Source of the DNA: Tunicatimonas pelagia
GTDB taxonomy: Bacteria; Bacteroidota; Bacteroidia; Cytophagales; Cyclobacteriaceae
DNA length: 64,000 nucleotides
Reading direction: 5' to 3'
Assembly (NCBI RefSeq): GCF_030506325.1
Contig: NZ_CP120683.1
Location: 5,956,501-6,020,500 of the forward strand
Numbering within the stretch: position 1 is the stretch's first letter; each line of letters opens with the position of its first letter. Below, one piece after another: positions 36,751-45,945 of the stretch. Under the pieces are notes generated by a model. That model was not told where the DNA came from. It saw only the letters and a list, made by a program, of their open reading frames with translations, and did not search any database. The position numbers and the translations under genes are program-made.

Positions 36751-37734
36751 CTACTGCTCCCTTCCTACAAAATTCTCTTTCCCCTTAAACACTCGCGAAT
36801 ACAAACCACTGCTATCGCTGCTAATGAGCACATCAGGCTTGAGGGAGTTGCGGAGGACGAATGAACCATTATTCTGGTAGCCTTCAATGGTTACCGGATT
36901 CATATTATTTCCCTCGATCCGGGCTTGAAACGATGGGCTTTGTCCTTGTGCGTTGAAGTCGTCGGCAAAATCGCTGCTGGTGAGGCGGGTGATTTGATTC
37001 AGATATTGGGCGGTTTGGGCAGAATCAGCTAGGGTGCCATTGATCGTCCAGATACTATCGGTAAGTGCCAGTGTGAAGCTGCTGTCGGCGGGGTACTGGA
37101 AGGAGATGCGGGAAATGTTTTCTTTCTCCAGTTGTAAGAAGTTACGGTCGCGCCAACTGTTGAACGGTTGGTTGAAAGAGGTGGTGAGGAAACCATCTAC
37201 GGCGTAGACTTCCGCTTCATCGGCCAAACGAACGTAAGAAGTTGCTTTAGGACGTTGCTGCTGCATAGGAGGCATTCCCGGTTGCATCGGTTGCTGCGGA
37301 GGAAGTTGCTGCAAGCTGAATTTACCGACGTATACATCAGCTAGTAGATTCTCACCATTGTATGCCTGTACTCGGCTACCAAGCGAGTCAGTTACTTCAA
37401 AGGTGTTCCATTTCTCTTCTGAGCGAGCCGCAAGGCGTTGAGGTTCTAGTTGTAGCAGTGTTCCTAGCAGACTTTGTACGGCTTGCTGGTCAGCCTCAGC
37501 AGTTTTATCGCCCTGAGCTACCTGCCAAGCACTATCTTTTTGGGTAAAAGTTACAGCCCCACCTTCTTTGGGATTCAGTACCAGGCGGTCAACTGTAGCA
37601 GTATCCATCGTCACTAAATCGGTGCGGAAGTTGCGTTCGTTCGCCTCGCCTCCGGTAAATTGAGTAACGAGATACAGTACTAAGAGCACTCCGAAAGTGA
37701 TGGATAGAATTCGGTTGTTATAGGGTTTATGCAT
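36751..37734 (-). CDS. DUF4340 protein of the Gld-type ABC exporter operon
   Basis: One N-terminal membrane helix (SITFGVLLVLYLVTQF) anchors a 327-residue periplasmic protein with the DUF4340 repeats (VDRLVLNPKEGGAVTFTQKDSAWQV, DSIWTINGTLADSAQ). A Pro/Gln/Met-rich linker lies at about 145-165. The start codon overlaps the end of gldG by eight bases, so the two are translated together. DUF4340 proteins regularly follow GldG-like proteins and are thought to be an accessory of the exporter; the biochemical role is unknown. Confidence 0.9.
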   Translation of the reverse strand: MHKPYNNRILSITFGVLLVLYLVTQFTGGEANERNFRTDLVTMDTATVDRLVLNPKEGGAVTFTQKDSAWQVAQGDKTAEADQQAVQSLLGTLLQLEPQRLAARSEEKWNTFEVTDSLGSRVQAYNGENLLADVYVGKFSLQQLPPQQPMQPGMPPMQQQRPKATSYVRLADEAEVYAVDGFLTTSFNQPFNSWRDRNFLQLEKENISRISFQYPADSSFTLALTDSIWTINGTLADSAQTAQYLNQITRLTSSDFADDFNAQGQSPSFQARIEGNNMNPVTIEGYQNNGSFVLRNSLKPDVLISSDSSGLYSRVFKGKENFVGREQ

Positions 37735-39241
37735 AGCTTTCTTGCATTCGTTTTTGTCGAATAGAACGTTTCATCTGGAAGCGGACTACGCCGTAGCCCA
37801 CTACCAATAAAATCGGAACTAGGAAATTGGCGTACTTAATCAGCGATTTGGTGGCATCTTCCACTTGCTCCAGCGGGCGGGAAGTGACGCCTTTGGTACG
37901 TAACTCAATGAGTCCCGTATCATCCGATAGCCAGTCAATGCCATTGACTAGTAAGTTTACGTTATCACCACCTTGTCCACCACCCTGAGTAGCAAACCCG
38001 CCGTCGGCAATCACCACCATTTTAGCTTCGGTATTTCCTTCAATGGTTCCTTCTAAGGCTGCCGCTAGAGGCAAGGTTTCCAACGGAAAATCATTTTCCG
38101 TCCACTGCTTGTTGATGTCGAAATAAGCCGGAGCCGGAACGGTTCCCGATTGTTCCGAGGATGTAGCCAGTGGAGTGAATTTCACGGTATTGCTGGTGTC
38201 TTGCGATCCGGTGTAAGCTAGTGAACTAACAAACGGCATAATCACGGCTTCCAATCCGGCGGTAACCGGGTGCTCGGCAAAGTTGCTCACAATTGGTAAG
38301 TAGGGAAAGGAAACCTGGGTGTTCATGGTAAAAGGCCCTTGCTGCTGCTGTACGGTGACGGCCCCGCAGCTCGCATCCACCACAAAATTTTCTTCCACTT
38401 GCACTCCTTTATCAGCTAACCAGCTTTCCAATCCGGTATTGATTACCCTTCCATAGGCATTCTGTAAATCACCTTCCACCCGGTCGAAGGCCAGCAGAAT
38501 ATTTCCGCCCCGCGTCAGAAACGCATCTAGCTGGGCTAAATGACTATCGGGAATAGAATCTGTGGGAGCCAAAACAGCGATGGTTTTAAATTTGGTGGGA
38601 ATGTCGGTAGAATCGGTTAGTGTCAGTTCTTCTGGGCTGTAGAGGATAAACAGTTCGTTAGCTACCTGCGGAAGCGTGTTAATAGACGGCTCACCGTGCC
38701 CCTGCAAAATTCCAATAGAGGGTTTATCCACCGCTGAGATTTTCTTGATGTTGGTAGAGAGCGTGTATTCCATAGCCGCTCCCGGCTGCACAAAGGGAAT
38801 CACTTCCTGCTCTTCACCCATTTGAATCACCGCTCCTAAAAAAGCTCGCTTCTGGCTGATTTCATCCTGATCGCGCACATTGACCAGCACCGGCGAGATA
38901 CCGTTTTGCATGGCTTCCTGCTCAACCTCGGGGTCATCGTTGGGGTTCACAAACTCGTACACTACCATATTGTCGGAAGTATTAGCATACTCCACCAGCA
39001 TATCCCGGAAGTCTGATTTGGTACGGGCAATATCAGGCGGTAGGTCTTCCGAAAAATAAGCGGTCACTGTCACTGGCTCGGCCAGTTCATCCAGAATATC
39101 TTCGGTAGCCTGACTCAAAGTATAGCGTTGGTCTTCAGTAAAATCTAGTCGTAGGAAATAGTCAGACGACAGCAGGTTCGCCACAATCAGAATTCCCACA
39201 ATCAGGGCTACCGAAATGTATAAGGAAGTTTTACGTCGCAT
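37727..39241 (-). CDS. gldG: GldG-like ABC transporter auxiliary protein
   Basis: An N-terminal helix (SVALIVGILIVANLL), a large periplasmic domain with LDFTEDQRYTLSQATEDILDEL and PSIGILQGHGEPSIN, and a C-terminal helix (LIKYANFLVPILLVVGYGVV) define the GldG / ABC_transp_aux family. GldA, GldF and GldG form an ABC complex needed for gliding in Flavobacterium; outside that group the complex is common but gliding is not proven. It sits 58 bases after gldF and overlaps the DUF4340 gene. Confidence 0.9.
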   Translation of the reverse strand: MRRKTSLYISVALIVGILIVANLLSSDYFLRLDFTEDQRYTLSQATEDILDELAEPVTVTAYFSEDLPPDIARTKSDFRDMLVEYANTSDNMVVYEFVNPNDDPEVEQEAMQNGISPVLVNVRDQDEISQKRAFLGAVIQMGEEQEVIPFVQPGAAMEYTLSTNIKKISAVDKPSIGILQGHGEPSINTLPQVANELFILYSPEELTLTDSTDIPTKFKTIAVLAPTDSIPDSHLAQLDAFLTRGGNILLAFDRVEGDLQNAYGRVINTGLESWLADKGVQVEENFVVDASCGAVTVQQQQGPFTMNTQVSFPYLPIVSNFAEHPVTAGLEAVIMPFVSSLAYTGSQDTSNTVKFTPLATSSEQSGTVPAPAYFDINKQWTENDFPLETLPLAAALEGTIEGNTEAKMVVIADGGFATQGGGQGGDNVNLLVNGIDWLSDDTGLIELRTKGVTSRPLEQVEDATKSLIKYANFLVPILLVVGYGVVRFQMKRSIRQKRMQESYA

Positions 39242-39299
39242 GTTTTTAATGAATGATGATTAATGACGAATGATTAATTGGGCTGTCATTGGAAATCGG

Positions 39300-40022
39300 T
39301 CACACTAAATTTCGTTTGGATAGACTCACTTCGGAGAGGACGATGCCGAGGATGATGAGGGAAAAGAAGTAGATTAGGTCTTTGGTATCAATCACTCCTC
39401 GGGTAAGCGACTCGTAGTGCGTGGATAAACTGAGCGTGCTGAATACTTCGCCCATCGTTCCGGTGAAACTATCTGCCAGCACATCAAAAATAATGTGGAA
39501 GAATAAGCCAATGAAGAGCGCACTGAGAAAAGCCACGATCTGATTATTGGTCGTACTGCTAGTAAAAACACCAATACTGATATAGACCGCGCTCATCAAA
39601 ATCAAGCCCAGATAACCGCACCAAATGGCTCCGTGGTCTACTTCACCCAAACTATTGATAGTAAAGTAGTACGGCAGCGTGAACAGTAGGGCAATTACAA
39701 TCAGCAGTAGACAAGCCAGAAACTTACCGATGACTAGCTGGCGGTCGGTCACGGCTTTGGTCAGCAGCAATTCAATGGTGCCCGCTCGCTTTTCTTCGGC
39801 TAGCATCCGCATGGTGAGGGCCGGAATGAAGAAGAAGAGCGTCCAGTAAGCGATGCTGAAAAACGATTGCAAACTGGCCTGGCCGACAAAGAACACATCG
39901 GAGCCGTAGAGCCAGGTAAAGAATCCGCTAAAGCCCAAAAATGCTACCAGCAAAATATAGGCAATCAGTGAATCAAAGAAAGTTTGTAGTTCTCGTTGAG
40001 TGATAATCCAAATTGTTCTCAT
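39300..40022 (-). CDS. gldF: GldF-like ABC transporter permease
   Basis: Six hydrophobic helices and the opening MRTIWIITQRELQTFFDS are those of ABC-2-type permeases of the GldF group. ATG at 40022 is preferred over a TTG four codons upstream. EEKRAGTIELLLTKAVTDRQ is the characteristic cytoplasmic loop that contacts the ATPase. It would form the membrane path of the exporter with GldA and GldG. It starts 88 bases after gldA on the same strand. Confidence 0.92.
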   Translation of the reverse strand: MRTIWIITQRELQTFFDSLIAYILLVAFLGFSGFFTWLYGSDVFFVGQASLQSFFSIAYWTLFFFIPALTMRMLAEEKRAGTIELLLTKAVTDRQLVIGKFLACLLLIVIALLFTLPYYFTINSLGEVDHGAIWCGYLGLILMSAVYISIGVFTSSTTNNQIVAFLSALFIGLFFHIIFDVLADSFTGTMGEVFSTLSLSTHYESLTRGVIDTKDLIYFFSLIILGIVLSEVSLSKRNLV

Positions 40023-40110
40023 ACAAGTTGACAAGTGATAATTGTAAAGGTGAAAATTAGGTGCTGCTTGGAAAGCTATCGCATGGTGTCCATTTTCAAT
40101 TTGTGATTTT

Positions 40111-41040
40111 CTAATTGACAGTTAAGTCGCGGAAGATGTCTTCTAGCTTCGTCTCAATGGGAGTAAGTTCGGTGAGTACCCAGCCTTTTTCTACGCAGAG
40201 TTTGAAGATGTCACGGGCGGGCGACGCATCGGGTTTACCCTGAATCTCGAACTGGTCTTGGTGCGAGTTGAAGTAAGTCGCTTGCTCTACCGATGGGAGT
40301 TTCTTCAGAGCCTCCAGTGCTTCGTTGGCTGAAGTATCCTCGATTTTAGCCTTGACAATCTCCTGACCTTGGGCTTGTTTACGTAGGGTAGAAGCGGTAC
40401 CGTCGGCCACGATCTTTCCTTTGTTGATAATTAAGATGCGGTCGCAGGTAGCCTCTACCTCGGGCAGAATGTGGGTGCTCAGAATTACCGTTTTAGCCTG
40501 ACCAATTTCCCGGATCAGCTTGCGGATTTCTACAATCTGATTGGGATCCAGCCCGGTGGTAGGTTCGTCCAGAATTAGAATTTCTGGATCGTGAATCATG
40601 GCTTGAGCTAGCCCAACGCGCTGACGATAACCCTTAGAAAGCTCACCGATCTTTTTGTGCTTCTCAGCATCCAACCCGCACTTTCGTACCATTTCCCGGA
40701 TTCGCTCGTCCACTTGGGCTTTGGATACGCCTTGCAGCAACGCACAAAATTCCAGATAGTCAATCACCGGCATATCCAGGTACAGCGGATTGTTTTCGGG
40801 CAGGTAGCCGATGTGGGATTTGATAAATTCGGGATCGTTTTTTACCGACGTACCACCTACGGTAATGTCACCTTCGCCAATGGCAATGTAGTTGGTGATC
40901 ATCTTCATGGTGGTGGTTTTACCCGCTCCGTTAGGCCCCAGAAACCCCAAAATCTCCCCGGTTTTTACGGAGAACGAAATGTCGTCTACTGCTTTTTGGG
41001 GGCCATACCACTTCGAAAGATGCTCGATCTGAATGTCCAT
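40111..41040 (-). CDS. gldA: GldA-like ABC transporter ATP-binding protein
   Basis: The 309-residue protein has Walker A GPNGAGKTT (about 35-43), a Q-loop near GYLPENNPLY, the signature LSKGYRQRVGLAQAM, Walker B ILILDEPTTGLDP, and a switch His in LSTHILPEVE. A C-terminal ~80-residue extension is usual for ABC-2 exporters of this group. It energises the GldF/GldG complex and is the first gene of the - strand operon gldA-gldF-gldG-DUF4340. The substrate is unknown. Confidence 0.94.
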   Translation of the reverse strand: MDIQIEHLSKWYGPQKAVDDISFSVKTGEILGFLGPNGAGKTTTMKMITNYIAIGEGDITVGGTSVKNDPEFIKSHIGYLPENNPLYLDMPVIDYLEFCALLQGVSKAQVDERIREMVRKCGLDAEKHKKIGELSKGYRQRVGLAQAMIHDPEILILDEPTTGLDPNQIVEIRKLIREIGQAKTVILSTHILPEVEATCDRILIINKGKIVADGTASTLRKQAQGQEIVKAKIEDTSANEALEALKKLPSVEQATYFNSHQDQFEIQGKPDASPARDIFKLCVEKGWVLTELTPIETKLEDIFRDLTVN

Positions 41041-41211
41041 AACCCAGTGTAGGTTTAGTGTAGTTTTATAGGTTTACTATACTTCTTGAATAATTCGCAA
41101 ATCTGCGTACTGTTTTGAGAATTACCAAATGAAAATAGCCAAAAAGAGTTCCGGCCTGTCGGATTTTAACAAAAATTAAGATTGTCTTTAATCGATGTTA
41201 ATGCTAAGAAG

Positions 41212-41244
41212 TTTGGTGCTTATTAAGGAAAAGAAGTATTTTGG
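41212..41244 (+). promoter_or_regulatory. Possible Bacteroidota-type promoter of the DUF3500 gene
   Basis: TTTG at 41212-41215 is followed after 21 bases by TATTTTGG at 41237-41244, one T short of the TAnnTTTG consensus. The start would fall about 15-20 bases ahead of the ATG at 41269. The match is imperfect. Confidence 0.4.
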
Positions 41245-41268
41245 CTAATAACCTAATCTACTTAACTC

Positions 41269-42315
41269 ATGAAGATACATTTTTTTTGGCCAATCAGGCT
41301 ATTAATGCTCGGTAGTATTCTTTGGCAAACGGTGGCCTACGGACAATCAGCAGAAGGAACGGCAGCATTTATTGCCGCTTCGGCCGAAGATGCCCAAAAT
41401 CTACTGATGAGCTTCAACCGGGAGCGACGAGCGGATATGCTTTTAAGATTTGACGATACCGATCGTCAGGAATGGAGTAACCTTCCCATCAACGAGTATC
41501 CCCGGAAGGGAATTCCGCTCAAGGAAATGGACGATACCCAGCGACGACTGGTACAGCAACTGCTACGCACCAGCCTGAGCGATCTGGGCTATCTTCAGAT
41601 AAACTGGATTTTCTGGAATGATGAGCGGCGTAAACGTGACCGGGAGAAAGCTAACAATCCTACCGCCCTCTACTACGGACACAACAATTACTGGGTAACC
41701 ATCTTTGGCAATCCATCCGCTACCGAGAACTGGGCTTGGCAATTGGAAGGCCACCATTTATCTATCAATGTTTCGTTCGTAGACGGAAAGGTAGCTACTA
41801 CCCCGCTGTTTCTGGGGGCCGACCCGGCCGTGGTGCCCGATGGCCCGTTTGCGGGCTTGGAAATACTGGACGTTCCTTCTAACACCAGCCGAGAATTAAT
41901 GCAATCATTAAACGAGGATCAGCAGCAGCAAGCCCTAGTTTCGGAAGAACTATACGCCGATATTCTGACCCGCACGGGTGACGAACCACATACGCAAAAT
42001 CCGGCGGGACTACCCGTTCAGAAAATGAGTAATCAGCAACAGCAAATGCTAAGGCAGATTATTGAGCACTACGTGAACACTTTTGAGGAGGCCGCCGCTC
42101 AAGCGTATCTGGCAGATTGGAAAAATGGCTTACCAGACGATCTGACTTTTGCCTGGTCGGGATCGACTGACTCTGGTGCTCCTGTTTACTATCGTATTCA
42201 AAGTGCTGATTTTTTGATTGAGTACGATAACCGCAGCGGTGAACCTAATCACATCCATTCGGTTTGGTACGATCTGAAAAATAAATTTGGTCAGTCTTTT
42301 TTGGGGATGGAATAG
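41269..42315 (+). CDS. Secreted DUF3500 protein
   Basis: A signal peptide (about 1-26, ending TVAYGQS) leads into a 348-residue DUF3500 protein. Landmarks are RADMLLRFDDTDRQEWSNLP, LLRTSLSDLGYLQ, WQLEGHHLSINVSFVDG and LFLGADPAVVP. The conserved His residues in GHHLSI and GEPNHIHSVWYD may bind metal. The biochemical role is unknown. It is divergent from gldA and precedes the NtrY-like kinase after 215 bases containing the octamer repeats. Confidence 0.87.
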   Translation: MKIHFFWPIRLLMLGSILWQTVAYGQSAEGTAAFIAASAEDAQNLLMSFNRERRADMLLRFDDTDRQEWSNLPINEYPRKGIPLKEMDDTQRRLVQQLLRTSLSDLGYLQINWIFWNDERRKRDREKANNPTALYYGHNNYWVTIFGNPSATENWAWQLEGHHLSINVSFVDGKVATTPLFLGADPAVVPDGPFAGLEILDVPSNTSRELMQSLNEDQQQQALVSEELYADILTRTGDEPHTQNPAGLPVQKMSNQQQQMLRQIIEHYVNTFEEAAAQAYLADWKNGLPDDLTFAWSGSTDSGAPVYYRIQSADFLIEYDNRSGEPNHIHSVWYDLKNKFGQSFLGME

Positions 42316-42446
42316 CGTGTAGTGTTAGGGTGCAAAGTTTTGAGGTTTGAGTGCATACTTTTGAGTTTTACATATAGTCGTCCGGCTATAATGACTCAGA
42401 ACTTAAAAACTTGTAAGTTGTAATACTTCGCCTTTAAACACTACTT

Positions 42447-42518
42447 ACCCTAACACCCTAACACCCTAACACCCTAACACCCTAACACCCTAACACCCTA
42501 ACACCCTAACACCCTAAC
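42447..42518. repeat. Nine perfect tandem copies of the octamer ACCCTAAC
   Basis: Seventy-two bases are exactly nine head-to-tail ACCCTAAC units, ending 12 bases before the kinase start codon. A single inverted unit (GTGTTAGGGT) lies at 42322-42331, just after the DUF3500 stop. The opposite strand has GGG runs every eight bases, which meets the usual G-quadruplex pattern. Copy number would change the length of the kinase leader. Confidence 0.95.
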
Positions 42519-42530
42519 ACTTCGCTCATT

Positions 42531-43919
42531 ATGATTCTCAAGTGGTTTTCGGTACTGGTAGTTTTGCGGGTAGTTCTACTGCTGGCTACCATTACCGGAT
42601 TGGTATTGATTTTCGGGCGGGCCGATCTGTTCTTCAATCAGATTATTTTAGGTAGTATCATTCTCATTCAGGTGTACGAACTGATTCGCTTTGTTACCCA
42701 GACCAACGCTGAGTTGGCTAAGTTTCTGTTAGCCATTAAGTACAACGATTTTACGGTTAACTTTTCGCGGAGCCGCCATTCGGGTTTTAAGCATCTGCAC
42801 CCGGCTATGCGGGAGATTATGGAAGCCTATCGGCAGGTGAAAATTGAGAAAGAAGCCCAGTTTCAGTATCTACGTTTGCTGGTAAAGCATCTAAAAGTAG
42901 GGATTATCTCAGTAAAGGGTAAAGATGAAATTACGCTGATGAATCCTCCGGCCTTAGAACTATTGAGAACCTCGGCCTACCATCATTGGAAAAATATTCA
43001 GCTTAATCGTCCGCAGTTGGCCCAGGCAGTAGAAAACATGCAGGATGGCGATAGTCAGCTAGTAGAACTATCACTTCACGGAGAAATCCGAAGGTTATCG
43101 GTGCAGCTTAGCCAGGTTCGTTTGCTGAAAGATACGTACCGGATCATTACCCTGCACGATATTGAAGATGAGATAAATCGTAGCGAAACCCAGGCTTACC
43201 ATCGGCTTATCCGAATTCTGACCCACGAAATTATGAATTCGGTTACGCCTATTTCTTCCCTTTCCGAAACGTTGCTGATGATGCTGGAAAACGATAAAGG
43301 TACTGTAAAAACCAAAGAGCAAATAAGTTCGGATTATCTGGAAGACCTGGCGTATTCGTTGCGTACTATTCAAAAGCGAACTGATGGCTTACTTTCCTTC
43401 GTAGAAGATTATCGTCGCCTGACCAAAGTTCCGCAGCCGCAGCGCAAACCGCTGTCAGTACAATCGCTGTTTGATACCGTAAGTCTGCTTATGCGAGGTG
43501 AGTTTGAAAAACATAACATCGTTTTACGCACGCACTGCCAACCGGAGAGTCTGTCTGTTTTGGCCGACCATCGACAGCTTGAGCAGGTATTTATCAATCT
43601 ACTTACTAACAGTATCCAAGCAGTGGCAGGTCAACCCGAGCCAACTATTTCGCTCGAGGCATCGCAACAGGGTGAGAAGACAGTACTGGAAGTGGCCGAT
43701 AATGGTTCGGGTATTCCCCCCGATAAACTAGATCAGATTTTTGTCCCCTTTTTCTCCACTAAAGAGAAAGGCTCAGGAATTGGGTTGAGTCTGTCTCGTC
43801 ATATTATGGCCTTGCACGGTGGTAGTATTCGGGTACAGTCCCAACCGGGCACACCAACGGTTTTTTCTCTTACTTTCCCACCAGTGGCGGAGCTGCATCC
43901 TGAAGTAATTAATTTATGA
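42531..43919 (+). CDS. NtrY-like sensor histidine kinase
   Basis: Two N-terminal membrane helices (about 8-28 and 37-55) are followed by a coiled linker, a PAS-like domain (about 115-210), and a HisKA box with ILTHEIMNSVTPI (His232). The HATPase shows NLLTNSIQAV, ADNGSGIPP, FFSTKEKGSGIGLSLS. The THEIMNSVTPI form is typical of Bacteroidota kinases whose partner is usually a sigma-54 activator; none is encoded here. Its ribosome-binding region is squeezed into the 12 bases after the octamer array. The stop overlaps the next start (ATGA). Confidence 0.93.
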   Translation: MILKWFSVLVVLRVVLLLATITGLVLIFGRADLFFNQIILGSIILIQVYELIRFVTQTNAELAKFLLAIKYNDFTVNFSRSRHSGFKHLHPAMREIMEAYRQVKIEKEAQFQYLRLLVKHLKVGIISVKGKDEITLMNPPALELLRTSAYHHWKNIQLNRPQLAQAVENMQDGDSQLVELSLHGEIRRLSVQLSQVRLLKDTYRIITLHDIEDEINRSETQAYHRLIRILTHEIMNSVTPISSLSETLLMMLENDKGTVKTKEQISSDYLEDLAYSLRTIQKRTDGLLSFVEDYRRLTKVPQPQRKPLSVQSLFDTVSLLMRGEFEKHNIVLRTHCQPESLSVLADHRQLEQVFINLLTNSIQAVAGQPEPTISLEASQQGEKTVLEVADNGSGIPPDKLDQIFVPFFSTKEKGSGIGLSLSRHIMALHGGSIRVQSQPGTPTVFSLTFPPVAELHPEVINL

Positions 43920-44812
43920 GAAACAGTTTTGCACTCCTCTTAATTTGGCTGGCGATAGCTTCGGTAGCATCTGGTCAAACGCTGGATAACCCACTTTTCG
44001 TTTTCAACAATGGGGTGAAAGACAGTATCTACGATACGGTGGATGAGCAAATACAGCTATTGCTGGACAATGATTATCCTGGTATGGAAAAGCAAGGATT
44101 GGATAATTTTGATGAAGTGTACCAGGCACTTCGGGAAGATAATCTCAAACTATATACGGTTTACGTCAATATCAATCTGGATGATCCGGCGCAGCCCTAC
44201 CATCCGCAGCTAGAAGAAGTGCTCAAAAAAATTGCCGGAACGGGCACTATGCCTTGGTTCTTCGTTACTAGTAAGCAGTATCCGCCTTCTTCGGCTGAGT
44301 ACGATTCAGTAGCCGTACCAATTTTGCAGCAAGTGGCCGATTTGGCTCAACAGCACGACGTGCGAGTGATGCTGTATCCCCACCGCTACTTTTGGATTGA
44401 GAAAGTGGAAGATGCTATCCGGGTAGCCCGTAAAGCAAACCGCCGTAACCTGGGAATCACGTTCAACTTATGCCATTACTTAGCCAATCGTTACAATCTC
44501 GACCGAGATCCGTGGGCGGAACTACCCGCTTTGGCAAAAGCGGCTTCTCCGTATCTATTTGCGATCAGTCTCAACGGAGCTGATGCTACTCCATCGGACG
44601 CCAGTGACATTTGGGCTTCATTTATTCAACCCTTGGGCGAAGGTAGTTTTGATACCTACGATTTTCTAAAAACTTTCTTAGACTTAGGATTCGACGGGCC
44701 GGTAGGTTTACAGTGCTACAGCATTGATCAGGATAAGGCTGTTCACTTGAAGAAGTCTCATCAAACATGGGAGGAATATAAACAGCGCTACGCTTCGGAA
44801 GGAAAAAGATAA
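43916..44812 (+). CDS. Secreted sugar phosphate isomerase/epimerase-like protein
   Basis: A signal peptide (about 1-20) precedes a 298-residue xylose-isomerase-like TIM barrel. Metal-ligand segments are DVRVMLYPHRYFW, NLGITFNLCHYLANR and FAISLNGADATP. Overlap of the start with the kinase stop (ATGA) shows translational coupling, which is unusual for a secreted enzyme and a sensor. The substrate is not known. Confidence 0.86.
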   Translation: MRNSFALLLIWLAIASVASGQTLDNPLFVFNNGVKDSIYDTVDEQIQLLLDNDYPGMEKQGLDNFDEVYQALREDNLKLYTVYVNINLDDPAQPYHPQLEEVLKKIAGTGTMPWFFVTSKQYPPSSAEYDSVAVPILQQVADLAQQHDVRVMLYPHRYFWIEKVEDAIRVARKANRRNLGITFNLCHYLANRYNLDRDPWAELPALAKAASPYLFAISLNGADATPSDASDIWASFIQPLGEGSFDTYDFLKTFLDLGFDGPVGLQCYSIDQDKAVHLKKSHQTWEEYKQRYASEGKR

Positions 44813-44876
44813 CAGAAACTTAAAAAAGACGATGCAGCTCCGCTCTTGCCATATTATATCTTAGCAGAAAAAATAC

Positions 44877-45452
44877 ATGGCTGATTTATCTCCTCAAACG
44901 CTTACTGATCAGATTTTCACGCTCTACAAACGCTACGGAAATGATGCTTACGGTGAGTCAGTAACTCAAACCGAGCATATGGTGCAGAGTGCTCATTTAG
45001 CTAAACAAGAAGGGTTTGGTGACGAAGTGATACTAGCCGCCTTTTTCCACGACATTGGGCATTTTCTGGAGCATGAACCAGCGGAGCGTATGGGCGAACT
45101 AGGAGCCCAGCAGCACGACAGGCTGGGAGGTGACTTTTTACGGAAACGGGGTTTTTCTGAACGAATGGCACGGCTGATAGAAGGCCACGTAGCGGCCAAA
45201 CGATACCTTACCTTTTGCAACCCCAATTATTACGAAACCCTATCGGAGGCTAGCAAACAAACACTACAGTATCAGGGTGGAGCAATGGCGGCGGACGAAG
45301 CCCAAGCCTTTGAACAGGATGAGCTGTTTGATCTGATGATAAAAATGCGCCATTGGGACGATGAGGCCAAAGTACCCAACCGTCCCATAAAAAATCTGGA
45401 TCGCTACCGAGAGATGTGCCTGAATTACCTTTGCCAGAGGGTAGATCACTAA
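44877..45452 (+). CDS. PhnZ/TmpB-like HD-domain protein, candidate mixed-valent di-iron oxygenase
   Basis: The 191-residue protein aligns from memory with PhnZ across its length. His34, His58-Asp59 (FFHDIGHF), His62, His80, His104 and Lys108 (EGHVAAKRYL), and Asp161 (RHWDD) fall at the residue numbers I recall for the PhnZ iron and substrate ligands. Tyr25 and Glu27 (AYGES) match the Tyr24/Glu27 substrate region with the Tyr shifted by one. PhnZ oxygenates alpha-hydroxy phosphonates, cleaving the C-P bond; most HD proteins instead hydrolyse phosphoesters. No PhnY-type dioxygenase is adjacent, so the substrate is open. It lies 64 bases after the TIM-barrel gene. Confidence 0.84.
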   Translation: MADLSPQTLTDQIFTLYKRYGNDAYGESVTQTEHMVQSAHLAKQEGFGDEVILAAFFHDIGHFLEHEPAERMGELGAQQHDRLGGDFLRKRGFSERMARLIEGHVAAKRYLTFCNPNYYETLSEASKQTLQYQGGAMAADEAQAFEQDELFDLMIKMRHWDDEAKVPNRPIKNLDRYREMCLNYLCQRVDH

Positions 45453-45455
45453 CCG

Positions 45456-45842
45456 CTACACCACCGCTTTCTCGGCCTGCAACTGTTGGGTTAGCCCTAC
45501 GGCATCTACCTGCATCCAGTGGTTGATAATCTTGTTATTTTCTAATTGGTAAATGATAATGCCATCCGTTTCAACATCGTTGCCGGTAGCGGGCATTCCC
45601 ATAAATTCAGCTTTATGCGTCCCCGCAAACCGGAAGCGCACCGTCACTTTATCATCTTCGGCAATTAAATCCTGAATATGCAGACGATAAAGTGGAAACG
45701 CAGCTTCGAATACCTCAATGTGCTGCTTTAGTTCCGAATCCTGGTCAGACACATATTTGTCAATCAAATCACGGGTTTTCTCATGTCCGCTAACCGCCTC
45801 CAGATACTCTTTTACTAATTGTTTGTTTTGTTCACTCATCAC
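45456..45842 (-). CDS. SnoaL-like ester-cyclase-family protein
   Basis: The 128-residue protein has a SnoaL-like cone fold: NKQLVKEYLEAVSGHE, RLHIQDLIAEDDKVTVRFRFAGTHKAEFMG and TDGIIIYQLENNKIINHW. The pattern is the one annotated as ester cyclase in many bacteria, but most such proteins have no known reaction. It converges with the HD gene with three bases between stops. An AraC-type regulator is transcribed toward it from 104 bases upstream. Confidence 0.85.
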   Translation of the reverse strand: MMSEQNKQLVKEYLEAVSGHEKTRDLIDKYVSDQDSELKQHIEVFEAAFPLYRLHIQDLIAEDDKVTVRFRFAGTHKAEFMGMPATGNDVETDGIIIYQLENNKIINHWMQVDAVGLTQQLQAEKAVV

Positions 45843-45945
45843 TTAAAAGGTTTAGGTTTATGATAAATTAACCGCCAGAATAATTATACTGACTGCCGCT
45901 AAAGTATAGGTTACGTATATCGGAATATTGTAAAAAACGGTCAAT

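Noticed and set aside
42447-42518. Telomere-like or CRISPR array
   Set aside because: The octamer differs from a telomeric hexamer, lies inside a gene-dense region, and tandem copies without spacers are not CRISPR.
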